Positions 7,143 to 14,526 of a stretch of DNA of 64,000 nucleotides are shown one piece after another. The stretch lies in the IMG/VR virus record IMGVR_UViG_3300036715_000875, positions 1 to 64,000 of that record. One strand, given 5' to 3'. Positions within the stretch are counted from its first letter, which is position 1. Each line of letters begins with the position of its first letter. Source of the stretch: a virus. Under the pieces are notes generated by a model, which saw only the letters and a list, made by a program, of their open reading frames with translations, did not search any database and was not told the origin of the DNA. The translations under genes were made by a program, and so were the position numbers.

Positions 7143-8606
7143 ATGAACTTTTTAACAAGTCCTTTCGCGACACTATTTGGTAAGGTCGGAAACTCTAGCC
7201 CTTCTAAACCAGCAGCTACTGTTCCAGGTTTACAAGAGGGTTCCGTATTCTCACCTCAAGTATTCAGTATGTACCAAGACGTTGGAAACTTACGCGGCTT
7301 AGGGGACGTAAATGATGTTATTAAGCAGATGCACCGCTATGACCCTGACGCTGCTCAGTCTCTTTGGGCTGTATTACGCTTTGCTTCTACACCTCTTGAT
7401 ATTGTATTTAGAGATGAGAAAGGTGTCTATGATGCTGATAAGACTAGAGATTTCAAAACAATGCTTAAGGCTAACTGGCTAATTTCTACTTATGATGTAT
7501 CCGCTGAAGAGCTATCTGATATGATTATGCGCGAGCTATTCCTCTATGGAGCTGTAGGTTGTGAAGTAGTACTTAATGAAGCTAAGTTCCCAGTTAACTT
7601 TATTCTAGCTAAGAATAAAGATATTAAATGGAGACGTGAAAAAGGTAAGTATATACCATTTCAACCAAAGCAAGGCGGAGGAGAGACTAAGTTGAATATC
7701 CCAACCTTCTTCTTTCAATCTCTAGACCGCGAGGCTGATGCTCCAGTTGGAGAGTCACCACTATTACCAGCTATCCAAGCAATTACATTTAAACAAGCAG
7801 TCATCGCTGATATACAGAGAGTCATTAAACGAACTGGTTATCCGAGACTTAAGGTAACTGTAATGGAAGATATTCTACGTAAGAATGCTCCAATAGAAGT
7901 TAGGAGTGACCCACAACTTCTAGGTGAGTGGCTAGGAAAGCAGAAGTCTGATATTGCTAGTGGTCTTCAAAGACTTAAACCAGAAGACGCTGTAGTTATT
8001 TTTGATAGTCTAGAGATTGATACTCTAGAGAATAGTAACGCTGGGTCAGTTGACTTCAGACCAATTATGGAGATTCTAAATGGGCAAGTGGTATCAGCGC
8101 TTAAGTCTTTACCTTCAATCCTTGGGAAAACTGCTAGTGGAGGCTCTCAAAATATAGCCTCTGTTGAAGCTATGGTTTTCCTTAATACACCACGTTTCCT
8201 TCAAGACCGTTCTGCAAAGTTACTTTCTCAAGTATATACAATGTCTGCGCGCCTAATGGGGATGAACGGTTATATAGAAGTAAAGCATAAGCCAATTAAC
8301 CTAAGACCAGAGTTAGAACTAGAACCTCAAATGGTAGCTAGACAGAGTAGAATTCTACAACTCCAGTCTTTTGGGCATATCGATGATAGTGAGGCTGCAT
8401 TGGCCCTTGGTATTGAGCACTTACCATCTGAAGCTTTATCCGGTACACAGTTTTTAACTGGCGGGCCATCTGTAAATACCGGTAGCATATCTCCTAATTC
8501 TGACCCATTAGGACGAAGTATAACTGGAGGGTCTGGTGCAGGTGATACTACAGGTACACCAGCAGCCTCTAGAAGTACTAGAACAACACCAAAAACTAAA
8601 GGATAA
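7143..8606 (+). CDS. Portal protein
   Basis: The 487-residue product lies between large terminase and protease, the usual place of the portal, the dodecameric ring at the capsid vertex through which DNA passes. Typical features are the early segment with DPDAAQSLWAVLRFASTPLD and the middle segment with the long helix and SLPSILGKT turn. The last 50 residues are low-complexity Gly, Thr and Ser and probably disordered. AAGGATAA precedes the ATG. Confidence 0.85.
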   Translation: MNFLTSPFATLFGKVGNSSPSKPAATVPGLQEGSVFSPQVFSMYQDVGNLRGLGDVNDVIKQMHRYDPDAAQSLWAVLRFASTPLDIVFRDEKGVYDADKTRDFKTMLKANWLISTYDVSAEELSDMIMRELFLYGAVGCEVVLNEAKFPVNFILAKNKDIKWRREKGKYIPFQPKQGGGETKLNIPTFFFQSLDREADAPVGESPLLPAIQAITFKQAVIADIQRVIKRTGYPRLKVTVMEDILRKNAPIEVRSDPQLLGEWLGKQKSDIASGLQRLKPEDAVVIFDSLEIDTLENSNAGSVDFRPIMEILNGQVVSALKSLPSILGKTASGGSQNIASVEAMVFLNTPRFLQDRSAKLLSQVYTMSARLMGMNGYIEVKHKPINLRPELELEPQMVARQSRILQLQSFGHIDDSEAALALGIEHLPSEALSGTQFLTGGPSVNTGSISPNSDPLGRSITGGSGAGDTTGTPAASRSTRTTPKTKG

Positions 8607-8609
8607 ATA

Positions 8610-9650
8610 ATGGCAAAAGTACCAAGCGCTGGCTCATACATCAAGCCAGCAATTTTTATTGATCGTAAGCCAACCACTTATAATACAATGTTTAAAGCTG
8701 GAGCTCTAGTAGATGTAGCTCGTAAGATCAATGAAGCAGGCCTTCCATTGCTTATGAATCATAATTCAGGCAAGTTCCCTGTAGGTATGTGGTTTCAAGC
8801 TAAAGTTAATGAGGCTGAGCAGGTAGTTGCCCAGTTTTATATTCCAAAGGAGATTCCAGAATATGGAGATCTTACTTCTCGTATTGATACTGGTATCCTT
8901 GATAGTGTATCTATTGGATTCTCAGCCGGTGTACACGAATGCTCTATTTGTGGGAATGCTATTAGTGATTATAACCTATGCCCTCATGTACCAGGCAAGA
9001 CCTATGAGAATGCCACGTGCTATGTCCTACTAGATAATATTAGACCGTCTGAGGGGTCACTAGTTTACTCTGGTGCAGTACCTGCAGCTAAGATTCAGGA
9101 GGAGTTTACAGCTAAAGGGGACGGCTTTTCAAAAGAGGATTTCTTTAAGTCTAACCCGAATGCGTATGCAACTATTGATGTAGAGATTGTCCAGTCTGGC
9201 AATATTATACAAGACACGTACGATAACTTTGAAGAAGGAAATACAATGGATGCTCTCCAAGAATTACAAGAGAAATACGCTAAGAAAGTCGATGACCATC
9301 TTGTGCTAGCTGAAAAGTATGCAGAGACAGTTGAGAAAAATGCAACATTTGCATCTGAAGTCGCTAAGGTTAATGAGTATAAAGTAGCAGCTGATGAAGC
9401 TAATACTATGGCAGCTGCAGCGAAGGAAGAAGCTACTAAGATTCTTGAACAGTTTCAAACTGTTATTGAAGCTTTAGCACTTCCATTCGCTACAGACTAT
9501 AAAGCCCCAAGTGATTTCGAAGGCTGCGTAGCTGATCTTAATACGTACTTAGAAAAAGCAAAGGCTTTGCCAGTTGGCCAACAAACAGAACATCAAGATG
9601 AAGAGTCAGTAGCTGAGTTTTCAATCGCTGATGCAAATTACAAAGTATAA
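8610..9650 (+). CDS. Prohead protease fused to scaffold
   Basis: The 346-residue product has an N-terminal serine-type maturation protease and a C-terminal scaffold-like part. The protease half shows a His in LLMNHNSGKFPVG (about residue 50) and the Ser region DSVSIGFSAG (about residue 104), as in HK97-like prohead proteases. It also carries a likely zinc site (CSICGN, then CPH). Residues 213-346 are a charged coiled coil rich in Lys, Glu and Ala. An internal start at 9246 can make the scaffold part alone. AAAGGATAA precedes the main ATG. Confidence 0.85.
   Translation: MAKVPSAGSYIKPAIFIDRKPTTYNTMFKAGALVDVARKINEAGLPLLMNHNSGKFPVGMWFQAKVNEAEQVVAQFYIPKEIPEYGDLTSRIDTGILDSVSIGFSAGVHECSICGNAISDYNLCPHVPGKTYENATCYVLLDNIRPSEGSLVYSGAVPAAKIQEEFTAKGDGFSKEDFFKSNPNAYATIDVEIVQSGNIIQDTYDNFEEGNTMDALQELQEKYAKKVDDHLVLAEKYAETVEKNATFASEVAKVNEYKVAADEANTMAAAAKEEATKILEQFQTVIEALALPFATDYKAPSDFEGCVADLNTYLEKAKALPVGQQTEHQDEESVAEFSIADANYKV
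9246..9650 (+). CDS. Probable scaffold protein from internal start
   Basis: In frame with the protease, ATG at 9246-9248 follows AAGGAA (9235-9240) at ideal spacing, exactly where the coiled-coil region begins (MDALQELQEKYAKKVDDH). The separate 134-residue product would act as assembly scaffold inside the prohead and be removed by the protease. Lambda C/Nu3 uses the same arrangement. The internal ribosome binding site is seen; its use is inferred. Confidence 0.6.
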   Translation: MDALQELQEKYAKKVDDHLVLAEKYAETVEKNATFASEVAKVNEYKVAADEANTMAAAAKEEATKILEQFQTVIEALALPFATDYKAPSDFEGCVADLNTYLEKAKALPVGQQTEHQDEESVAEFSIADANYKV

Positions 9651-9660
9651 GGAGCTCTAA

Positions 9661-10065
9661 ATGTCATATCCAATTTTACGCCTAGATGGTCAATACACAT
9701 TACAACGTGTGATTACGTTGCCAAATAACACAGGTACAGCACTTGAAGTAGCCGATATCGGTAAACCAGTAACCCTAAATGCAACAGGAGAAGTAATTCT
9801 TACTCCAGCAGCTCAAGCAACTTTCTTTGGTATTTTACGTTCAGTAGAATCTGATGGTTTTGTTTCAGTTGATTTTAGTGGCGTACATAATCTTACTACT
9901 GATATCGCTATTTCAGCTGGTAAAGCAGTAACCATTAATAATGGTAAAGTAGTTTTAGCGGTTACTCCAGCAGCAGGTCAGTCTGAGCTTGTAACAAATT
10001 GTGTTGCCTTGACATCTACAACAGCTGTCGTCGGTTCAAAAATCTCAGTATTCTTTCTCATCTAA
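9661..10065 (+). CDS. Capsid decoration protein
   Basis: The product is a 134-residue all-beta protein between protease and major capsid genes. This is the place and size of head-stabilising proteins that bind the outside of expanded capsids. The sequence begins MSYPILRLDGQYTLQRVITL, alternates hydrophobic and polar residues throughout and has no cysteine-rich or catalytic motif. A strong TAAGGAG lies before the ATG. Preferred use of CGT for Arg, as in the capsid gene, indicates high expression. Confidence 0.7.
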   Translation: MSYPILRLDGQYTLQRVITLPNNTGTALEVADIGKPVTLNATGEVILTPAAQATFFGILRSVESDGFVSVDFSGVHNLTTDIAISAGKAVTINNGKVVLAVTPAAGQSELVTNCVALTSTTAVVGSKISVFFLI

Positions 10066-10074
10066 GGAGTTAAA

Positions 10075-11235
10075 ATGAAACATAAGTATGGACATGCGGT
10101 CGTAGCTACTTCAGGTGAAGTAGCCCTCGGCTTAGAAATGTATAAAACAGCAAATGAGTTGAAGTTGAGTTTTTCTCAATTACTTGAGCGTGTTAACCCT
10201 TCTAAAGAAGGCGAAACTCTTGATGCATTTGAGCGTCAGTTAAAGCGTTTTGGTATTGTGACTAAGTCTAAACCAGCAGAAGGTATCTACGCTTCTACAA
10301 TCCAAGATTTCCTTGATGCAAAATCAGACGAGAAATTTGAAAATGCACCATTACAGGTAGCGGCTTCTCCACGTATCTTGTTTCCTGAGTATATCTCTCG
10401 TGTTGCACGTATTGCTCTTTTGAAGAATACTGACTATAATGTTGATCAAATTGTTGGAACCACTCGTGTTATTCCTAACAGTACTTTCAAAGATTTCTGG
10501 ATTGATACAACTGCTGGTAAATCAGATGATCTTGCAACTGACCGTTATGCAATGGGCCGTACATCAGAGTTTGGTGCATTTCCTCGTGTTAAAATCGGCT
10601 GGTCTGAGACTGCAAAAAGTCTTTATAAGCGCGGTATCCAAATTGATATGTCATATGAGTTTCAACGTGAAGCAACTATGGATATTCTTAATATGGTAAT
10701 TGACCGTATCATGATGAGTCAACGTATTGACTTATTTAAGAAAGCTGTTGGTATTGCTTATAACGGAACAACTGTTGTTCAGTCAAGTGCGCTTGATTCA
10801 GCATCTATTGGTGGAGCACTTACGTATAATGCTTGGTTGAAATGGACTGCATCTTTTGCACCTTACTCTCCGGATGTATACTATATGAGTATCAATACAG
10901 CGATCAAAGTCATTACTATGGCTAAACCAAACATCGACCCAGTAGCTATTATGGCTTCATTGAACCAAGGTCCTGTAACTCAAGAAATTCAGGTTACTCG
11001 TGGAATCTGGAAAAATGTTACAATCTGGCCGTTCACAGACAGTACTTTGCCTGATGATTATATCCTTACTCTTGATAAGCAGTATGCTCTTGAGCGTGTT
11101 ATTCAAGCTGGAACGGATATTCAGGAAACTGAAAAAATCATTACTCAACAGTTTGATAGCGTTGTTATCTCTATCTCTGATGATATTTCAAAGATCTTCA
11201 CTGACGCGATCTTCTTACTCCATATCTCGGCGTAA
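10075..11235 (+). CDS. Major capsid protein
   Basis: The 386-residue product is of HK97-fold size and in the expected place after protease and decoration genes. The first 100 or so residues are charged and helical and may be a delta domain trimmed by the protease. The rest is mixed alpha/beta and includes FPRVKIGWSETAKSL and a long helix with QREATMDILNMVIDRIMMSQ. AAGGAG precedes the ATG by seven bases. Arg is coded mainly by CGT, unlike most neighbouring genes, as expected for the most abundant virion protein. Confidence 0.88.
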   Translation: MKHKYGHAVVATSGEVALGLEMYKTANELKLSFSQLLERVNPSKEGETLDAFERQLKRFGIVTKSKPAEGIYASTIQDFLDAKSDEKFENAPLQVAASPRILFPEYISRVARIALLKNTDYNVDQIVGTTRVIPNSTFKDFWIDTTAGKSDDLATDRYAMGRTSEFGAFPRVKIGWSETAKSLYKRGIQIDMSYEFQREATMDILNMVIDRIMMSQRIDLFKKAVGIAYNGTTVVQSSALDSASIGGALTYNAWLKWTASFAPYSPDVYYMSINTAIKVITMAKPNIDPVAIMASLNQGPVTQEIQVTRGIWKNVTIWPFTDSTLPDDYILTLDKQYALERVIQAGTDIQETEKIITQQFDSVVISISDDISKIFTDAIFLLHISA

Positions 11236-11244
11236 GGGTAACAG

Positions 11245-11436
11245 ATGAGAGTTCGAGCCACAGACAGTACTAAAGCGTACTATGATCGTGAACAAAATGT
11301 AGCGATTGATGGGACAGGGAGCTTCCCTGTCAAGCCAACTTCTCTTATCCGTGCCTTAATTGGTAGTGGTGATTTAGTAGAAGTAGAAGAGGTAGTAGCC
11401 GAGGTAACTGAGGCAGCTAAGACTTTAAAAAAATAA
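11245..11436 (+). CDS. Hypothetical small head protein
   Basis: The product has 63 residues. The N-terminal half (MRVRATDSTKAYYDREQNVA) resembles the short proteins often found after capsid genes that carry a small 'tyrosine-glycine' beta motif. The C terminus is an acidic helix ending KTLKK. AAGGG precedes the ATG. It may be a head-tail joining accessory protein; no firm assignment. Confidence 0.6.
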   Translation: MRVRATDSTKAYYDREQNVAIDGTGSFPVKPTSLIRALIGSGDLVEVEEVVAEVTEAAKTLKK

Positions 11437-11449
11437 CTAGGGATTGTAG

Positions 11450-11860
11450 ATGATAACACCAGAACAGATTCGGGCCTTATCTGGTCTATCATCCGCAGAA
11501 CTACCTGACGCTGTTATTACAGCGTCTTTTGTGTTAGACCGTGTAGAGGTAGACTGTAATATAGTTTTCCCTATTCTTGTTGATATAAAAGACTCTGGAC
11601 TTACAGACCTTGAAAAGCTAGAAGCTTTCAAGCAGCATGACTATAAAGTATGGAAGGCTATAGTATACTTAGAGAACTATATCCGTACAGCCATACCAAA
11701 AACTATAAGTGATAACTTTAATACCTTCACTCGTTTTGATACAGTGGATATAATGTTAGCTGCAGCTAAAACCTTTGTAAGTAATTTAGAGAGTCCTACA
11801 GTAGCTGTTGAATCAATATTCATAGTAGTATCTCCTGATACTGACCCAGTAACGAGCTAA
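11450..11860 (+). CDS. Putative head-tail connector (adaptor)
   Basis: This is a 136-residue helical protein beginning MITPEQIRALSGLSSAELPD, a typical opening of HK97 gp6-like connector proteins, which form a ring under the portal. The length and the place after the capsid gene agree. AGGGA precedes the ATG. The assignment is from pattern and synteny. Confidence 0.6.
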   Translation: MITPEQIRALSGLSSAELPDAVITASFVLDRVEVDCNIVFPILVDIKDSGLTDLEKLEAFKQHDYKVWKAIVYLENYIRTAIPKTISDNFNTFTRFDTVDIMLAAAKTFVSNLESPTVAVESIFIVVSPDTDPVTS

Positions 11861-11861
11861 C

Positions 11862-12407
11862 ATGGACTTATCACTTACTCGTGCACACTTCTTAAAAAGT
11901 ATTGATTTTACTATAGAGACGCATTATATTAAAGATTTATCTCACGCGTCTTATAGCTTAAATATGGACTCCCTAAAGAGTGCTTATATACTGCATATTT
12001 CTAACGAAAGCGACTTAGAATTAGAAGGGCACGAAATTAAAATAGGCTTACAGCCATTTATCGTGTATAGAAGCGCTATTGAGCCTATAAGTTTTCAGCA
12101 TTATACTTATGAGCTACTTCCTCTAACTACTTATATTGAACTTGCTATAGTAACTAAAGTAACAAACGCTATAGGAGCTGGAGCGCCTAGTATAGGTACT
12201 TATGTGAAGTTTAACTGTTCATTAAGAAATAACTCTGAGACAGGCTCTCAACCAGTACCAGTATTTCAGCAAGAGTTTTCAGTAGCTTCAAAAGCATATG
12301 ACCCAACTAAAGAGTATAAACTTAGGTACTTAGGAAGAGCTTATAAGCTTAAATCTAGGCTCATGGACAACGGAGCAACAAAACTATACGCAATAGAGGA
12401 TATATAA
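11862..12407 (+). CDS. Putative head completion / neck protein
   Basis: The 181-residue protein lies between the adaptor-like gene and the tail-terminator-like gene. It is mostly beta with a basic C terminus (KLRYLGRAYKLKSRLM). By order it should be a neck or stopper protein that joins head and tail. I see no motif that decides this. The start follows the previous stop by one base. Confidence 0.5.
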   Translation: MDLSLTRAHFLKSIDFTIETHYIKDLSHASYSLNMDSLKSAYILHISNESDLELEGHEIKIGLQPFIVYRSAIEPISFQHYTYELLPLTTYIELAIVTKVTNAIGAGAPSIGTYVKFNCSLRNNSETGSQPVPVFQQEFSVASKAYDPTKEYKLRYLGRAYKLKSRLMDNGATKLYAIEDI

Positions 12408-12408
12408 G

Positions 12409-12894
12409 ATGGCCACACTTATCGACGCAAACACAAGTATCTACAAGTTATTTAATGACTTCCTAGTAGAGCTAGCTTTAGACATAGATCTACCAGCATT
12501 CGAGTTTTTAGCTGTATCTTCTTTAGAGTCAGCTTACTTAACCCTTAGTAGTTCAACTAGTAAGATAGTTGTTGTACAGAAAGAGCAATCAAATACTGGA
12601 GCGTTCACTAAAATAGTCTATAGTTTAGTACCTTCATTTTCTGGTTTAACTGGGGCAGTAGATTATAACTCTATATTAACCCTAAAAGTATTTTCAGCCT
12701 TTATGGCTAAGTATCCTAGGTATACAGCAATCCAACTATATGAAGCGATTGGACTAATATCTACACCAAGTATTATTACACCTCTAGATAGTAAGATGGC
12801 TATCATTGAACTAAAACAAAGTATAGTTGGTGCGAGCACACTGCAGAATAACTTCACAGAGCTAGAAATTACGTTCCTAGGCTATCTAAGTTGA
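12409..12894 (+). CDS. Putative tail terminator
   Basis: This 161-residue protein sits directly before the major tail protein gene, where the tail terminator (ring that ends tube growth and joins the neck) is normally coded. It opens with a helix (DANTSIYKLFNDFLVELALD) and continues as a beta-rich domain, as expected of that fold. GAGGAT lies before the ATG. Confidence 0.5.
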   Translation: MATLIDANTSIYKLFNDFLVELALDIDLPAFEFLAVSSLESAYLTLSSSTSKIVVVQKEQSNTGAFTKIVYSLVPSFSGLTGAVDYNSILTLKVFSAFMAKYPRYTAIQLYEAIGLISTPSIITPLDSKMAIIELKQSIVGASTLQNNFTELEITFLGYLS

Positions 12895-12895
12895 G

Positions 12896-12910
12896 GTTGT
12901 CCAGAACAAC
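12896..12910 (+). other. Small hairpin in the leader of the major tail gene
   Basis: GTTGT, loop CCAGA, ACAAC form a 5-bp hairpin two bases after the upstream stop. The remaining leader to 12956 contains GATATAACAAAC, a possible -10-like stretch, and a strong AAAAAGGA. A separate promoter for the highly expressed tail gene is possible but not shown. Confidence 0.3.
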
Positions 12911-12956
12911 TAGCTGCATATAACTCGATGATATAACAAACTAAAAAGGACCTTCC

Positions 12957-13775
12957 ATGGCAAATACAGCTAAAACTGCAGAGTTTTTTATCGGTGACTT
13001 GGACATTCGTGTAAGTACTGATCTAACAAAAGCCGGCGAACTTGGGCCAGAGCATTCTATTGGTCTTTTGCAAGATGCAAAAGTTACAATGAATACTAAC
13101 CAAGTTAAACTTCAATCAGGTTTTCCTCAGCGTACGTATGCTTCTGTTGTAACTTCTCGTGAGTTAACAGTAGCAGGTTCGTTCAATGAGTATTCAATCT
13201 CTAACCTTGCACTTATGTATGGTGATAATGACGCTCTTGCAAAAGCTATTTTAGCTTCTCCAAAGTCTTCTGATCTTACAGCAGTAGCCGCTACAGCAAG
13301 TTCAACTTTGACAGTAACTCTTGGAACAGGCTTTACAGCTGGTGATACTGTTTATGTCTACTCTAAAGCTAACTCTTCAGATGTATTTGTAACCAGTGTT
13401 GTTTCTCTTGCGGTAAATGTTATTACTATTGCTGACCCACTTCCACGCGGATTTGCTATTGGTGATATGGTTTCTAAAGTTATTTCTGTTGAACTTGGTT
13501 CAAGTGATAACACTAAAGAGCTTACAATCCAAGTTGTTGGTACAATGCCTCTTGATGGTACTCCATTCGTCTATGACATTTGGAAAGGTGTTATTTCTGG
13601 TTCTGCAGAAGTTGCAGCTTCAACTCAAAACTTTGGTGCACTTGCGTTCCAAATTGACCCACTACAGCCAACAGCTTCTGAAATTGCTGCAGGTAAGTAT
13701 GGTATTACTGCTGTTAAGAAAGCAGTTGTCGCTCAGTATGCTCAAGGTCGTTTGACTAAGAATATCGTTGCGTAA
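12957..13775 (+). CDS. Major tail (tube) protein
   Basis: The 272-residue product lies before the frameshifted tail chaperones and the tape measure, the standard place of the tube protein. It is beta-rich. The middle (about residues 105-175, STLTVTLGTGFTAGDTVYVY and following) looks like an inserted small beta domain exposed on the tube. AAAAAGGA precedes the ATG. CGT is the main Arg codon, pointing to high expression. A UUCG hairpin follows the stop. Confidence 0.8.
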   Translation: MANTAKTAEFFIGDLDIRVSTDLTKAGELGPEHSIGLLQDAKVTMNTNQVKLQSGFPQRTYASVVTSRELTVAGSFNEYSISNLALMYGDNDALAKAILASPKSSDLTAVAATASSTLTVTLGTGFTAGDTVYVYSKANSSDVFVTSVVSLAVNVITIADPLPRGFAIGDMVSKVISVELGSSDNTKELTIQVVGTMPLDGTPFVYDIWKGVISGSAEVAASTQNFGALAFQIDPLQPTASEIAAGKYGITAVKKAVVAQYAQGRLTKNIVA

Positions 13776-13782
13776 CAATGAC

Positions 13783-13798
13783 GCTAGCTTCGGCTAGC
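13783..13798 (+). other. CUUCGG hairpin after the major tail gene
   Basis: GCTAGC-TTCG-GCTAGC is a perfect 6-bp stem with the exceptionally stable UUCG loop, starting seven bases after the stop codon of the tail protein gene. A mildly T-rich stretch follows, but no continuous T-run. It may block 3' exonucleases and so help keep the tail-tube message abundant, or attenuate transcription into the chaperone genes. Confidence 0.5.
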
Positions 13799-13822
13799 AT
13801 CCAATTGTTTGATAGTTTATGT

Positions 13823-13888
13823 TACTGCTCGGGGGATTGTGGCCCGAACGTTTTTCGAGCAGTATCCTAAGTTATTAAAGGGCCACAA
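13823..13888 (+). promoter_or_regulatory. Candidate RNA pseudoknot covering the chaperone RBS
   Basis: Two perfect 9-bp helices interleave. Stem 1 pairs 13823-13831 (TACTGCTCG) with 13856-13864 (CGAGCAGTA). Stem 2 pairs 13837-13845 (TTGTGGCCC) with 13880-13888 (GGGCCACAA). The order 1-2-1-2 is an H-type pseudoknot with loops of 5, 10 and 15 bases. Stem 2 contains the AAAGGG ribosome binding site and ends at the base before the ATG at 13889, so it would hide the site. T4 gene 32 has a regulatory leader pseudoknot; here the regulated gene would be the tail assembly chaperone. Confidence 0.6.
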
Positions 13889-14251
13889 ATGGAAGAATTA
13901 TATTTACACTTTGAGTTTTATGAGAATATCGCACCTGTTGATGTACTTATAACTTGGGGTATTCATAAAGAACTGAGCAATTACCTACTAGCGGATGAAA
14001 ATCTATTTAACCTATTCACTAATGACACTATCTCAGATATGGTTATAAACATATGCCTAGCTGAACGTGATATGTATGGTAAGGCTAGTAAGCCATTTGA
14101 TTATATAAACCTATTAACTACTAATAGTATGATCGCTAACCTAGAGTTAGTATTTAACTACTTTGAGAATTTTTTTTTCCAGAATCAGCTGCGCCTAGCG
14201 AAGACAACGGAGAAGTTACTGAGCGTGAGATCTCAGAATATAGCTCAATAA
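13889..14251 (+). CDS. Tail assembly chaperone, short form (G-like)
   Basis: The 120-residue acidic helical product is coded between the tube and tape measure genes, the place of lambda G and its equivalents. These bind the tape measure and bring in tube subunits. A run of nine T residues (14170-14178) near codon 95 is the frameshift site that makes the longer form. The in-frame end after the slip site (QNQLRLAKTTEKLL and on) is basic. AAAGGG is the ribosome binding site and is part of a predicted pseudoknot. Confidence 0.7.
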   Translation: MEELYLHFEFYENIAPVDVLITWGIHKELSNYLLADENLFNLFTNDTISDMVINICLAERDMYGKASKPFDYINLLTTNSMIANLELVFNYFENFFFQNQLRLAKTTEKLLSVRSQNIAQ

Positions 14252-14526
14252 ACCTACTATTAGAGGCTAACTCAGATAGTCTATTTCTATGGCTCTATGA
14301 TTATAGAACCGAAGACTATATGAAAGCTTCATTTATCCTCTCTTTAAACCAACTGAAAAAAGCCGCTTCCTTCAAATTGGAGATGACCAACAGCGCGCTT
14401 TATGATAAGTTCTTAATAATAGCAAAAGCATTTGGTAATGAAGTTAAAACGAACGATAGCAGAGCAGCCAGTAGGCTTCCTCCAGCGAGTTTTGAAGGTC
14501 TAGCCACATTTTTAGGGAGTATGTAA
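13889..14526 (+). CDS. Tail assembly chaperone, -1 frameshift form (GT-like)
   Basis: A -1 shift on T-TTT-TTC (14173-14179) joins the first 97 residues to a frame that is open from 14179 to the stop at 14524-14526, giving a 212-residue protein. The extension begins PESAAPSEDNGEVTEREISE (acidic linker) and ends with a helical domain (KASFILSLNQLKKAASFKLE). The extension has no start codon with a ribosome binding site of its own near the slip site. Its stop overlaps the tape measure start (TAATG). The pattern is the conserved one for siphovirus tail chaperones. Confidence 0.8.
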
